Shown here piece after piece: positions 47,174 through 55,591 of a stretch of 64,000 nt of DNA (within the stretch, counting starts at the first letter, position 1; every line of letters begins with the position of its first letter). The stretch covers positions 62,001 through 126,000 of the forward strand of contig CAZXHT010000004.1 in NCBI GenBank assembly GCA_964640665.1, given 5' to 3'. This DNA is from DATKYQ01 sp964640665 (lineage in GTDB: Bacteria > Myxococcota > B64-G9). The notes under the pieces were generated by a model. It had not been told where the DNA came from, made no database searches, and was given only the letters and a program-made list of their open reading frames with translations. Position numbers and translations under genes: made by a program.

Positions 47174-47491
47174 GTGGAAGCGCGTTATAAACGTATGGTT
47201 TCAGGCATGCGGCGCAAGTCCGAGGAGGGTGCTACCTATGGCGGCGGCCGGTCCTATGTTCTCTATATCATCGAATGCAGTGACGGATCGTTCTACACCG
47301 GGGTGACCAATGACATCGAGCGCCGGCTCGGCGAGCACAATGCCGGCAAGGCCTCCAAGTACACACGCACCCGCCTCCCGGTCGAGCTGCGCTACACGGA
47401 AAACTGCGCAGACCGGGCCGCGGCCCTGGCGCGCGAGTGCCAGGTGAAAAGGCTGTCGCGTAAAGAAAAAGAGCGCCTGATCTCAGGCTAA
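47174..47491 (+). CDS. GIY-YIG (UPF0213-type) nuclease-domain protein
   Basis: A small GIY-YIG protein of 105 residues. The core YVLYIIECSDGSFYTGVTNDIERRLGEHNAGKASKYTRTRLPVEL matches the YhbQ/UPF0213 subgroup: the Y-x-Y...Y-T-G tyrosines, the R of ERRLGEHN, and E in LRYTE. Such proteins are single-domain endonuclease-fold enzymes; some act on structured DNA. The start is uncertain: GTG 47174 (GGGAG 7 nt upstream) is preferred over TTG 47171 and ATGs at 47195 and 47207. It is divergent from the MBL gene and stands alone. Confidence 0.87.
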   Translation: MEARYKRMVSGMRRKSEEGATYGGGRSYVLYIIECSDGSFYTGVTNDIERRLGEHNAGKASKYTRTRLPVELRYTENCADRAAALARECQVKRLSRKEKERLISG

Positions 47492-47779
47492 TAAAATCAC
47501 TAACTGTCTGCTCAAGATATTTTCTTCGCGTTGCTTGCCATCGCAAAGCACTCACGATGAAAATCGGCATCCATCATGATTCAAGCGTGGTTGTTTGACA
47601 AGAGCAATCCGTGCTGTAGAGGTTTTCAGTGATTACCGGAGAGATCGCAGAAACACCTCCCCCCGGCCGGTAGGCCGTTTTTGCCGTGATCGATTCTCAG
47701 AGTATACTACGAAATCATTGGGTTATTTTATGGTGTTCGATCAGTTTCGGGATAGGAACTTGGCTAGACCCGTTGCGCC
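47492..47779. other. Intergenic stretch with weak terminator-like hairpin
   Basis: No gene seen in these 288 bp between convergent genes. A short stem CGGCC/GGCCG (47664-47668, 47673-47677) followed by TTTTT (47678-47682) could end the GIY-YIG transcript, but it is only 5 bp and 170 bp away. Confidence 0.4.
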
Positions 47780-49930
47780 TCACCTGATCAGAATGAAGTG
47801 GGCGGTGGTCTTCTTACCGCTTTGAACCGTGACGGTCTTCTCGGCAGGCTGGTAGCCTTCAAACTTCACCTCGACCTTATAGGTTCCGGTTTTTACATTT
47901 CCCTCGACCGGAGTCACCCCGGCTCTCTTGTTATCGATCAACACAATGGCTCCGGGTGGCTCGGTTTCAATTGACAATCTGCCTAGTGGACTCTTTTTCA
48001 GATTGTAAGCGACTTCGATCTTTTCTACGCCGGTGATCTCCACGGTCTTCTCGATCTCAATATAGCCTTCCAGGGTTGCCTTTACCTGGAGCTTGCCGAT
48101 CCGCACATTAGTGGTCAGCGGTGACTTGCCTGCTTCCAGGCCGTCGATCAAGACCGTGGCGCCCGGCGGCTCGGTGCGCACGACCAGGGTTCCTGGACAC
48201 AGGTCGCGCAGCAGTTCTTCCGCCTTCGGCTTGTATGGATTGTTGTCGGGGTATTTCCCCAGGAACTTCTTCAGCACGGCCACCCGGATCGTATGATCCC
48301 TACTGCCATCTATAGCGATCCTCTGGACCTTCTGCCATGTCGTGTCCAGCTTCTCTCGGTATTTTTCCTCTTGCTCTATATCGGGCGCCACCTTGTTCAG
48401 GAAAGTGTTCAGATCGTCCTCTTTCTCCGTCGGAGGAGACTCTGCGACTTCCGTCGACTGCGGAGCCACCTCCGCAGACGGTGAGGTAGGTAAGGTCTCG
48501 GAAGTGGGTGGTGCTGGTGTAGAGGGGGGTGCTGCCGGAGCGGAAGGAACGCCGTCTTTTGTCGAGACGGCCTTTGGTCCGGGTAATTTAGTCATATCCG
48601 GCGCATAAGGGGCGCTGTTTTCTTCGAACACGCCTCGGGGGCCTGACAGGACGTCGGCATCGCCGAAAAGAGAAATATCTTTATACGCCACGCCGCTCTT
48701 GGAATAAGCGATACCCCGACCTGCACGCTCCTCCCATGTCAGCGTGATCATCGGATTGCTGAACAGGCTTCCGATGTCTTCCAGGGCTTGGAATGTAAGA
48801 CCGAGTGAGATGCGGCCGGTAGCTGTCTGGTAGTACAGGTCGCCGGAGGGAATGAACGGAACGGGAGCGGAGCTATTCACAGTCACGGATCCAACGTTTA
48901 CGGACGCCATGGAGTAACCGCTGAAACCGCCGAGTTGGGCCCCAAAATGTTGTCCAATGGGAAAGTCCAGGTTCGCCCTGGCTCCGATTTGTATAAATGC
49001 CATATTGATATCCGACATGATCATTATAGTTCCCATGAGCTGCGGGCCGGCGAAAATGGTCAGACCGGGCGAGAGCACGTTGCCATCGTCGTCGCGGTTC
49101 ATTCCGGAATATCCTAATCCAGCATAAAGCATTTCCGTCATAATGAGTGCGGTTTCGCCTGACATCCTAAGGCCACCTAAACCAACACCATATGCGAATG
49201 TCGAGTACTTGTTTATTGTTGTCTCGGAATAGTTAGCAAATGCGCCTTTGGCGTCTCCTAACATCAGGGTTACGCCCGTGTATGTGTCTTTTTCCTTGGT
49301 GCCCCACATGACCCGGCCTGTTGCCTCCAGACCTTCGCTGGACGGCGCCATTGGCAGCAAGGGCCCGTGTTCGACCGGCTCGTCGATAACAGCCGAGTCC
49401 CCTAGAACCGTGACATCAGCCCCCCCAAGGAAGGCCATCGCCTCGGCGTGATATAGCAAGTGGTCCGTCAGATCATACAGCGCCCGCGTGTACAGGGACA
49501 TTACTGCCGAGCTGTCGCCGGAGGGGGCGTTGATGGAATGCTCCAGCCTTATCAACTTGGACTTACCCGATCTCAGCAGGATGAAATCCGCCGCCAGGCC
49601 CAGGGATACTTTTTTCGGCCTGATGAGGCGGGCATTCTTCACCAAGAGCACCACCGGTCGGGAATCGTCTCTGGACCCCTGGCCCAGTCTTTCCCTGAGC
49701 ACCTTCTCCAGTGCCTGGTTGGGAGGCAGGGAAAGCGTTCTGGCATCATATTTGATCAGGCCGTCACCGGCCTCCTCGACTGGAGCCAAGTACACCTGGT
49801 TCCAGGCCTCGGGCGTTTTGGAAGCCTCCCGCTTGTCGACCGGCAGCAGCACATAACCTGCACAACCGGCAAGCCATGCCGAAGCCCCTAGTAGAACAAT
49901 TGCTCGAATGACCGACTTGCACGTTTTCAC
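47780..49930 (-). CDS. PEGA-domain lipoprotein
   Basis: A 716-residue lipoprotein (SVIRAIVLLGASAWLAGC, lipobox LAGC). The N-terminal ~430 residues are beta-rich with Gly-rich, hydrophobic phrases (FAGPQLMGTIMIMSDINMAFI, GQHFGAQLGGFSGYSM) that could pack at the outer membrane. A Pro/Ser/Thr/Glu linker (about 445-515) leads to a helical segment and then two PEGA repeats near the C terminus: LVVRTEPPGATVLIDGLEAG and LSIETEPPGAIVLIDNKRAG, each with a following V-x-L/F-E-G-Y strand. PEGA domains are small beta-folds found on surface proteins. The next minus-strand gene, 93 bp upstream, encodes a porin-like protein. Function unknown. Confidence 0.82.
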   Translation of the reverse strand: MKTCKSVIRAIVLLGASAWLAGCAGYVLLPVDKREASKTPEAWNQVYLAPVEEAGDGLIKYDARTLSLPPNQALEKVLRERLGQGSRDDSRPVVLLVKNARLIRPKKVSLGLAADFILLRSGKSKLIRLEHSINAPSGDSSAVMSLYTRALYDLTDHLLYHAEAMAFLGGADVTVLGDSAVIDEPVEHGPLLPMAPSSEGLEATGRVMWGTKEKDTYTGVTLMLGDAKGAFANYSETTINKYSTFAYGVGLGGLRMSGETALIMTEMLYAGLGYSGMNRDDDGNVLSPGLTIFAGPQLMGTIMIMSDINMAFIQIGARANLDFPIGQHFGAQLGGFSGYSMASVNVGSVTVNSSAPVPFIPSGDLYYQTATGRISLGLTFQALEDIGSLFSNPMITLTWEERAGRGIAYSKSGVAYKDISLFGDADVLSGPRGVFEENSAPYAPDMTKLPGPKAVSTKDGVPSAPAAPPSTPAPPTSETLPTSPSAEVAPQSTEVAESPPTEKEDDLNTFLNKVAPDIEQEEKYREKLDTTWQKVQRIAIDGSRDHTIRVAVLKKFLGKYPDNNPYKPKAEELLRDLCPGTLVVRTEPPGATVLIDGLEAGKSPLTTNVRIGKLQVKATLEGYIEIEKTVEITGVEKIEVAYNLKKSPLGRLSIETEPPGAIVLIDNKRAGVTPVEGNVKTGTYKVEVKFEGYQPAEKTVTVQSGKKTTAHFILIR

Positions 49931-50023
49931 GGCAATAACACCTCCGTCGGGAAACAGAACATGAGAGATCCGGAAGCTCTCTACGGACCAGAGGGCCTAT
50001 TCGCGTCTTTTTATCTATTTGTG

Positions 50024-51619
50024 CTAGAAGCACAGGAGAACACCCAAAGACAAGTCAATAGCCAACTCCGGATCCGTATCGCTGCCGCCGGTAATAATGA
50101 TTGGGTTTGTGAAGTAGCGCCCGGCGGCTTTCAAATACAGCGAGAACTCGGGCATGAAGTAATACTCCAGACCGAGCACGGCGTCACCGCCAAGTCCAAT
50201 CGGAGGGCTCCCCCTGTGACTCTCGCCGACCGTGTAAACACCGACGCCACCCCTGAGGCCCATGGTGAAAACCAGACTATTTGCGTACCACTTCTTCTTG
50301 ACTCCCGCCAACAGGTGAATCAGGGCGACCTGGTCACCCCAGGGAGCCTCGCCGAGGAAAAGAACATCGCTCTCGAAAGAAAGGTATACCTCGGGCAGCT
50401 CGACCCAATCGGCTATGTCCCAGTCGACGAAGAAACCCGCACCGGGGTACGATGTCATTCCCTGCTCCTTGCCAAGCAGATCGTACAGCCCTAGCTCCAA
50501 TATGCCGTGTAGGCCCATGGACAAGCCTACCATCGGGTGCTCGACCAGCAACTCCCCGCCCACGATGCCGCGACTTTCCTTTATTTTCTCGGCATAGCTA
50601 GGGGTCCCGGCACCCGTCCCCCTGGCATGGCCCACCTTGCGTACCTTTACGTATCCCAGGTGGTAAATCTGTCCGGCCATACCGAATTCGTTCACATCGT
50701 AGGTGTCGTCCAACCCCACTCCTTCCGCCTTACCAAGCATGAACTCGATGCCGTCGCTCAAGACGCTGATTACCGGTGTGAGCAGTTGAAAAACGGGAAT
50801 CTTTTTCATCTCCTTGGACAGCCACTTGCCAAGGTCGCCGGCGGCCTTTTCGACGGCCGCAGCCGACGTGTAGGAATCCATGTCCGATAAGGCCTTCTTG
50901 TATTCAGACAGCTGTTTCTTGTACGCCCCGATCGTCTGCATGTCTGAGCCGGAACGAGGCGGTCTGGGGGGAGTCGGATAGGCGAAAGACGCTTCGGCGG
51001 AATCGACTTGTATTTTCTTCAGTATCGAGTAGCCGGGCTTGATATCGTCCAGGAGATTCATATGGTAGAAAGTAACAGTTGCGTTCAACTCGGTCTTCAT
51101 GCCCGCTTCGCCCGGCACGCACCGGTTGGCCAACGCCAAGACAACGTTTGTCGAACAGACGTATTTTCCCACGCTGAACAGGGTGACTCGAACTTGATAT
51201 GCGTAGGCCGAATTCATGATACGTTTCACATCGTCGGCGTATACCCTGGCCGCCTTGAACCTCGTATCGAATTCCGCCTCAGAGGCTGAGCGATCCATGG
51301 CTCGCCTTTTTACGTAGTCACGCAACTCGCGAATGAACTGATCGATCGTCTGCGTGCTGGATATCTTTACCTCGTTGTAGTCGAACCTCTCGATTTCAAT
51401 CTCTCTGCGTATGGCTCGTTCGATGGCACGCAGGTAGGGTTCGTCGACGATAACCCCCCGATCGGCCTTGATGCCTAGATAGCTTATGGACTTGCGCAGG
51501 TACTTCGCCTGCGTCTCGTCGTCAGACAGCTTCTCGATCTTGGTCTCGGCTCCCCGGCAGGGCCGGGAAACGGTCATGATTCCGACGCTGACGAGAAAGG
51601 ACAAAATGAGTCTTGACAT
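50024..51619 (-). CDS. Exported protein with helical N-half and outer-membrane-barrel-like C-half
   Basis: A 531-residue exported protein of unknown family. The ATG at 51619 is chosen for GGAG 7 nt upstream and a signal peptide (MSRLILSFLVSVGIMTVS). The N-terminal half is charged and helical (YLRAIERAIRREIEIERFDYNEVKISS, FIRELRDYVKRRAM). From ~340 it turns into alternating aromatic/glycine strands (GFFVDWDIADWVELPEVYLSFESDVLFLG, LVFTMGLRGGVGVYTVG, GLEYYFMPEFSLYLKAAGRYF) ending in the hydrophobic LSLGVLLCF, which looks like an 8-strand barrel with a terminal aromatic. An outer-membrane place is inferred. It is upstream of the PEGA lipoprotein and divergent from the FHA activator gene. Confidence 0.68.
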   Translation of the reverse strand: MSRLILSFLVSVGIMTVSRPCRGAETKIEKLSDDETQAKYLRKSISYLGIKADRGVIVDEPYLRAIERAIRREIEIERFDYNEVKISSTQTIDQFIRELRDYVKRRAMDRSASEAEFDTRFKAARVYADDVKRIMNSAYAYQVRVTLFSVGKYVCSTNVVLALANRCVPGEAGMKTELNATVTFYHMNLLDDIKPGYSILKKIQVDSAEASFAYPTPPRPPRSGSDMQTIGAYKKQLSEYKKALSDMDSYTSAAAVEKAAGDLGKWLSKEMKKIPVFQLLTPVISVLSDGIEFMLGKAEGVGLDDTYDVNEFGMAGQIYHLGYVKVRKVGHARGTGAGTPSYAEKIKESRGIVGGELLVEHPMVGLSMGLHGILELGLYDLLGKEQGMTSYPGAGFFVDWDIADWVELPEVYLSFESDVLFLGEAPWGDQVALIHLLAGVKKKWYANSLVFTMGLRGGVGVYTVGESHRGSPPIGLGGDAVLGLEYYFMPEFSLYLKAAGRYFTNPIIITGGSDTDPELAIDLSLGVLLCF

Positions 51620-51791
51620 GTCTTTCTCCGTAGAGTCTGCACGACAAACCCATGGTTTTCCTGATGCCACATCGCCGGCTGAATGTCAATCGAGTGAAAC
51701 GGGTTTGATCGATGCCAGTGGTCACGTTAGTGTTGCCAGCCTGTGGGGATTTGTATATCGTTATTCCTGAAACAACTCTTACAGGCTAAGC

Positions 51792-53186
51792 ATGCGGAAA
51801 ATAGACGCTTCAGCCGGGAAAACGGGGCAAGTTGGACGTACCGTCTACGTTCCAGACGGCGAGAGTTACAAGGTCCTTTTGAGCAGTCGCTTGATGGTCG
51901 TCAAGGGTGACGATCATGGTCATGAGTTGACGGTCGAGAAAGAGCGCGTGACCATCGGGCGCTCGGCCAGTTGCGATCTGGTGCTAAGCGATCCTGCGGT
52001 CTCCAGCCTGCACGCCGAATTAATCACCGAGGAACATGGGCGGCTGGTCAGGGACTTAGACAGCAAGAACGGCGTCTATTTCATGGGCCACCGTGTCAAC
52101 GAGCTATACCTGCAACCGGGATCGTGCTTCCAGATCGGCAAAGATCAGCTACGATTCGATCCGCTGGACGAAGAGCGCAAGATTCCCTTCAGTCGCCGCG
52201 ATCACTTCGGCCAGGCACTGGGGCGTTCGGTGAAGATGCGCGAGATCTTCGCCGTTCTCGAAAAGGCGGCCACCTCCGAGCTGCCTGTGCTGCTGTGCGG
52301 CGAGACCGGCACGGGCAAGGAGTTTCTGGCTTCGGCCATACACAATTATTCGTTGCGCAAGAAGCGGCCATTCATCGTGCTCGACTGCGGGGCGCTGGCT
52401 TCGGGGACTGTGGAGAGCACTCTATTAGGGCACGAGCGCGGAGCCTTCACCGGCGCCGAGGATGCCCACCAGGGAGTTTTCGAGCAGGCCGACGGCGGAA
52501 CGCTGTTCATCGACGAGGTGGGGGACTTGCGCCCGGATCTGCAGCCCAAGCTGCTCAGGGCGCTGCAGGAACAGGAGATCAAGCGGATCGGCTCCGTCGG
52601 GATGCGCAAGGTGGACGTGCGCGTGGTGGCCGCGACCAACCGCGACCTGCACCGGCTGGTGGACGAGGGCATATTCCGCGAGGATCTGCTCTACCGCCTG
52701 TCGGTGTTCGAGGTTCAGGTGCCGCCGCTGCGAGAGCGCCTGGATGATATTCCCTTTCTTGCTGAGCACTTCTTGGCGGAAGGGAACCAGGTTCGCGGGC
52801 AGTTCGGTCAGGATCCAGTGCGCCTCGACGAGGAAGCCCTCGATCTTCTCAACGCGCACCCCTGGCCGGGAAACGTGCGCGAGCTGCGCAACGTAATCGA
52901 GCGAACGGTCTACCTGGCCGAGGGGGAGGTCGTCGGACGCCACAATCTGATGATGGACATGCTCAACCCCGACAGCGGGCAGCTCATGGCATTGGACCAG
53001 CTGGAACCCTATAAGATGGCCAAGGCCCGCCTGCTTGCGAAGTTCGAGCGCCGCTACCTGATAACTCTTTTGAAGATCAACCAGGGCAACCTGACCCGGG
53101 CCGCGAAACAAGCTGGCCTGGTAAGGCACCACCTCAGGGACCTGTGCCGCAAATACGAAATTCCCTGTGGCCGCACGCATGACTGA
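51792..53186 (+). CDS. FHA-domain sigma-54-dependent transcriptional activator
   Basis: A 464-residue enhancer-binding protein with a phosphothreonine sensor. Residues ~50-125 are an FHA domain: VTIGRSASCDLVLSDPAVSSLHAEL carries the G-R-S and S-x-x-H residues that read phosphothreonine, followed by LDSKNGVYFMGHRV. The AAA+ core has Walker A GETGTGKE (from 170), the sigma-54 loop GAFTGAE (from 217) and LFIDEVGD. A Fis-type HTH ends the protein (NLTRAAKQAGLVRHHLRDLCRKY). In myxobacteria such regulators link Ser/Thr kinases to sigma-54 transcription; no kinase gene is in the window. No clear -24/-12 promoter was found next to it. An inverted repeat AGCCTGT/ACAGGCT (51738-51787) precedes the ATG. 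Confidence 0.94.
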   Translation: MRKIDASAGKTGQVGRTVYVPDGESYKVLLSSRLMVVKGDDHGHELTVEKERVTIGRSASCDLVLSDPAVSSLHAELITEEHGRLVRDLDSKNGVYFMGHRVNELYLQPGSCFQIGKDQLRFDPLDEERKIPFSRRDHFGQALGRSVKMREIFAVLEKAATSELPVLLCGETGTGKEFLASAIHNYSLRKKRPFIVLDCGALASGTVESTLLGHERGAFTGAEDAHQGVFEQADGGTLFIDEVGDLRPDLQPKLLRALQEQEIKRIGSVGMRKVDVRVVAATNRDLHRLVDEGIFREDLLYRLSVFEVQVPPLRERLDDIPFLAEHFLAEGNQVRGQFGQDPVRLDEEALDLLNAHPWPGNVRELRNVIERTVYLAEGEVVGRHNLMMDMLNPDSGQLMALDQLEPYKMAKARLLAKFERRYLITLLKINQGNLTRAAKQAGLVRHHLRDLCRKYEIPCGRTHD

Positions 53187-53589
53187 ACCTTAGGCCATGG
53201 ACTAAGCCTGCGACTCGCAACGGTGTCTGGTACGCATCGAACACACATGGGGTTGCCGGCGGGCGATTGTCTAAAGAGCAAGTGATTGAATTTTTTGTGC
53301 AACATGTTCAAGATGCGTAACGACCCACCACCAGGAAAACTTCGCGGCCCAGTTCGGCGGATTCGATCGCCGCGGTGATACCGGCCATGCCGCCTCCCAC
53401 AACCAGGACACTTGAATGTGATTCACTCATGAGCAGAAAGACCTCCGGCAGATTTCACGGGAGTGATCACTACCCGGAAAACTACCGATGATCAAGCCGA
53501 CTCGGAATCATTGAAAAAAGGCATGACAAGGAGATGCAAACTTGGATATCATATTTGTCAGCAGTGGAACCGAATGGAGGAGTCAGTCA
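53187..53589. other. Gap between FHA activator and CBS protein genes
   Basis: Apart from the flavoprotein remnant (53308-53430) I see no gene. A 10-bp palindrome AGTGATCACT (53462-53471) flanked by GGG and ACCC lies upstream of the CBS gene and could be a regulatory site. Confidence 0.5.
53308..53430 (-). pseudogene. Truncated HdrA/QmoA-type FAD-binding N-terminus
   Basis: A 40-codon frame from ATG 53430 to TGA 53308 encodes a complete N-terminal dinucleotide-binding motif, SVLVVGGGMAGITAAIESAE then LGREVFLVVG, as at the start of HdrA/QmoA-type flavoproteins (heterodisulfide reductase-related). It then stops after RYAS. Full proteins exceed 350 residues, so this is a remnant. A GGAGG lies 12 nt before the ATG. 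No hdr, qmo or mvh partner genes are near. It could be a small Rossmann-like peptide, but decay is likelier. Confidence 0.65.
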
Positions 53590-54009
53590 ATGAATAGACT
53601 GATGGTCAAGGATATCATGAGCACCGATCTGGTTACCCTTGAAGAGGATGAGGATCTCGACCTGGCTGATAGCGCCATGAAGTACGGCCGCATCCGGCAT
53701 CTGCCGGTGGTCAGGGGCAAGCGCCTGGTGGGTTTGATTACCCACAGGGACTTGTTACGCGCCCAGGTCAGTTCGCTGGCCGACCTGAGCCCGGAAGAGA
53801 ACAGCGAAGTCAACGTGGGAATCAAGGCGCACGACGTGATGCAGGAAAACGTGACGGCAATCGGACCAGCCACTCCCATCCTGGAGGCTGCCAGGATTAT
53901 CAAGAACAACAAGTACGGCTGCCTGCCGGTGGTCGACGATAAGAACCTGGTGGGCATCGTCACCGAAGCGGATTTCATCAGCCTGATAATCAGGGTGCTC
54001 GAAGACTGA
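53590..54009 (+). CDS. Two-CBS-domain protein
   Basis: A stand-alone CBS pair (Bateman module) of 139 residues. The first domain runs from MVKDIMSTDLVTLEEDEDL to LPVVRGKRLVGLITHRDLLRA, and the second from AHDVMQENVTAIGPATPILEAA to LPVVDDKNLVGIVTEADFISL. Such proteins sense adenosine nucleotides and regulate partner proteins. The ATG at 53590 has a perfect GGAGGAG site; the frame is open upstream to 53542 but lacks one. The partner is not identifiable from context. Confidence 0.93.
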   Translation: MNRLMVKDIMSTDLVTLEEDEDLDLADSAMKYGRIRHLPVVRGKRLVGLITHRDLLRAQVSSLADLSPEENSEVNVGIKAHDVMQENVTAIGPATPILEAARIIKNNKYGCLPVVDDKNLVGIVTEADFISLIIRVLED

Positions 54010-54038
54010 AACAAGTCGCAACCTGACCTGCCGGGAAA

Positions 54039-55283
54039 CTAGCCCGCAAGAGCCTTCTCTACCTCCGCGGCGATCTTTTCTCCGAAGTCGTAGCCGAACA
54101 TCGCCAAGCTGTTTTCATACAGGGCCAGGAAGCGGTAGCCCTTCTCCGGCCGCAGCCGGTAGACGGGCGCCCGGTGGATATAGCCGGCGTAACCATCGAC
54201 CAGAGACGCCGCCATCGTCACGGCGTACCCATATCGCCCGCCGATTTCGCGTAGTGAGTTAACCAGCGTGGCTCCCATCTCGTTGGCCGATCCGACCAGC
54301 AGAAAGTCTCCCAGGCGTAAGAGATGCACCGGCACTCCGCGCGGAAATGGCAGGGCAGAGGCCATAGCCCGCCTGAGCCAGTTGCGAAGAGGCGCGAGCA
54401 AGACGTCGGCCAGGCGTCCCGCGAGGATGTGACTCTGATGGGCAATATGGGGCAGGCGCAACAGCTCGATTTCGATAGGCTTGCTATCACCGCCGGCCAC
54501 GGGCGCGAGCGATGCCAACGCTTTTCTGTAGCCCGAAAGCAAAAGCCCGCACACCAGTTCCATGTGGCGCTCGAGATCCATTGCGAATTCGGGAAACAGT
54601 ATCGAAACCCCGCCCAAAGCGGCGCTTATGAAGATCGGGTCGCTGCCATCTTCTTCGAGGCGGCGACAGAACTCGCCGGGGTAGTCGCCGCTGATCGTGT
54701 GCGGCTGGTGTTCTGAAACCATCACCGGATGACCCGAGACGTTTATCAAGTCGATCGGCCTGCGCCCATCACGGACCAGGCGCAGCAGGACCAACAGGTC
54801 GTCGTGCGGGCCGTCCGCCTGACGGCGGCTGTACGTCAGGCCGGGAACCTCGGCCAGCGAGTGTTGCGCAAGAGCCGGCGCGAGATCTTTCAGCGCCCGG
54901 CGTGCCAGCGTCGACAATTGTTTAATGAGAAAATCGAAAACCTCTTTCCGAGGTGTTCCCAGGATATGGCGGACCGCCGGCGAGTTGAAGAAGCCGCCAT
55001 AGGAAGAGTGCGTGTGAGTTGTTGCCAGGAAGATGGAACTCTCGTCGAGATCGGGCAGGGCTGCAACCAGGGTCTGATGGAGTTCCTCGCTGGGGCACAG
55101 GAGGTCGCAAACCAGGATGACGATTCGTGTGCGGCCGTCGTCGAGAGCCAGCGCCCGGGCCATTGGCCGATCGCGCAGCCTGGCGCCGATTCGCGGCTTG
55201 CGCGTGTAGGTTCCGATGAGTTGCAACTCTCCGGGGGGGACGATATCGATCCTGGCTGTTCCGGCCCGCAGCACGACTTTCAA
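54039..55283 (-). CDS. Neutral-ceramidase-like hydrolase
   Basis: A 414-residue protein related to the neutral/alkaline ceramidase catalytic domain, which hydrolyses the amide of ceramide using zinc. It begins LRAGTARIDIVPPG and contains VILVCDLLCPSEEL, FLATTHTHSSYGG (matching the zinc-ligand THTHS region) and INVSGHPVMVSEHQPHTISGDYPGEF (the H and S-G-D region). Neutral ceramidases are usually secreted and ~650 residues with a C-terminal domain; this one is shorter with no signal peptide, so the substrate may differ. The TTG start overlaps the stop of the small OB-like gene (TTGA), so the two are coupled. Confidence 0.78.
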   Translation of the reverse strand: MKVVLRAGTARIDIVPPGELQLIGTYTRKPRIGARLRDRPMARALALDDGRTRIVILVCDLLCPSEELHQTLVAALPDLDESSIFLATTHTHSSYGGFFNSPAVRHILGTPRKEVFDFLIKQLSTLARRALKDLAPALAQHSLAEVPGLTYSRRQADGPHDDLLVLLRLVRDGRRPIDLINVSGHPVMVSEHQPHTISGDYPGEFCRRLEEDGSDPIFISAALGGVSILFPEFAMDLERHMELVCGLLLSGYRKALASLAPVAGGDSKPIEIELLRLPHIAHQSHILAGRLADVLLAPLRNWLRRAMASALPFPRGVPVHLLRLGDFLLVGSANEMGATLVNSLREIGGRYGYAVTMAASLVDGYAGYIHRAPVYRLRPEKGYRFLALYENSLAMFGYDFGEKIAAEVEKALAG

Positions 55284-55498
55284 CCCGGCGCGCCTTTGGC
55301 GGACGCGGGTTCCACCAGTGTGGCCTTGGCGCGGCCGGCATAGCCTTCGGTCAGGCTGACAACCATGACGGTTTTGCCGACCTCGGGGCGCATGTAGCCG
55401 CAGGCTGTCAGCGAAAAGCGGATCAGGCGGCCGTCGTCGAGCAGGATGGTACCCAAACCGTCGGCGGCGTCGAAGCTCTGTATCTTGCCGTGGTACAT
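55280..55498 (-). CDS. Small cold-shock/OB-fold-like protein
   Basis: A 72-residue protein resembling a cold-shock domain: MYHGKIQSFDAADGLGTILLDDGRLIRFSLTACGYM follows the G-K-I-x-x-F-D...G-x-G-x-I pattern and a later V-G-K-T-V. The aromatic RNP motifs of true cold-shock proteins are not obvious, so nucleic-acid binding is not certain. It overlaps the ceramidase-like gene start by 4 bases, so the transcript is shared. It is divergent from pepN. Confidence 0.65.
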   Translation of the reverse strand: MYHGKIQSFDAADGLGTILLDDGRLIRFSLTACGYMRPEVGKTVMVVSLTEGYAGRAKATLVEPASAKGAPG

Positions 55499-55591
55499 AG
55501 CGGCCCTTTTATGAACAATATGGGGATAGCACAGTCAATTCCGGTTGTCACTATTGATGCCTCTTGGTATTCCGCGATAGCATCCATAGCC

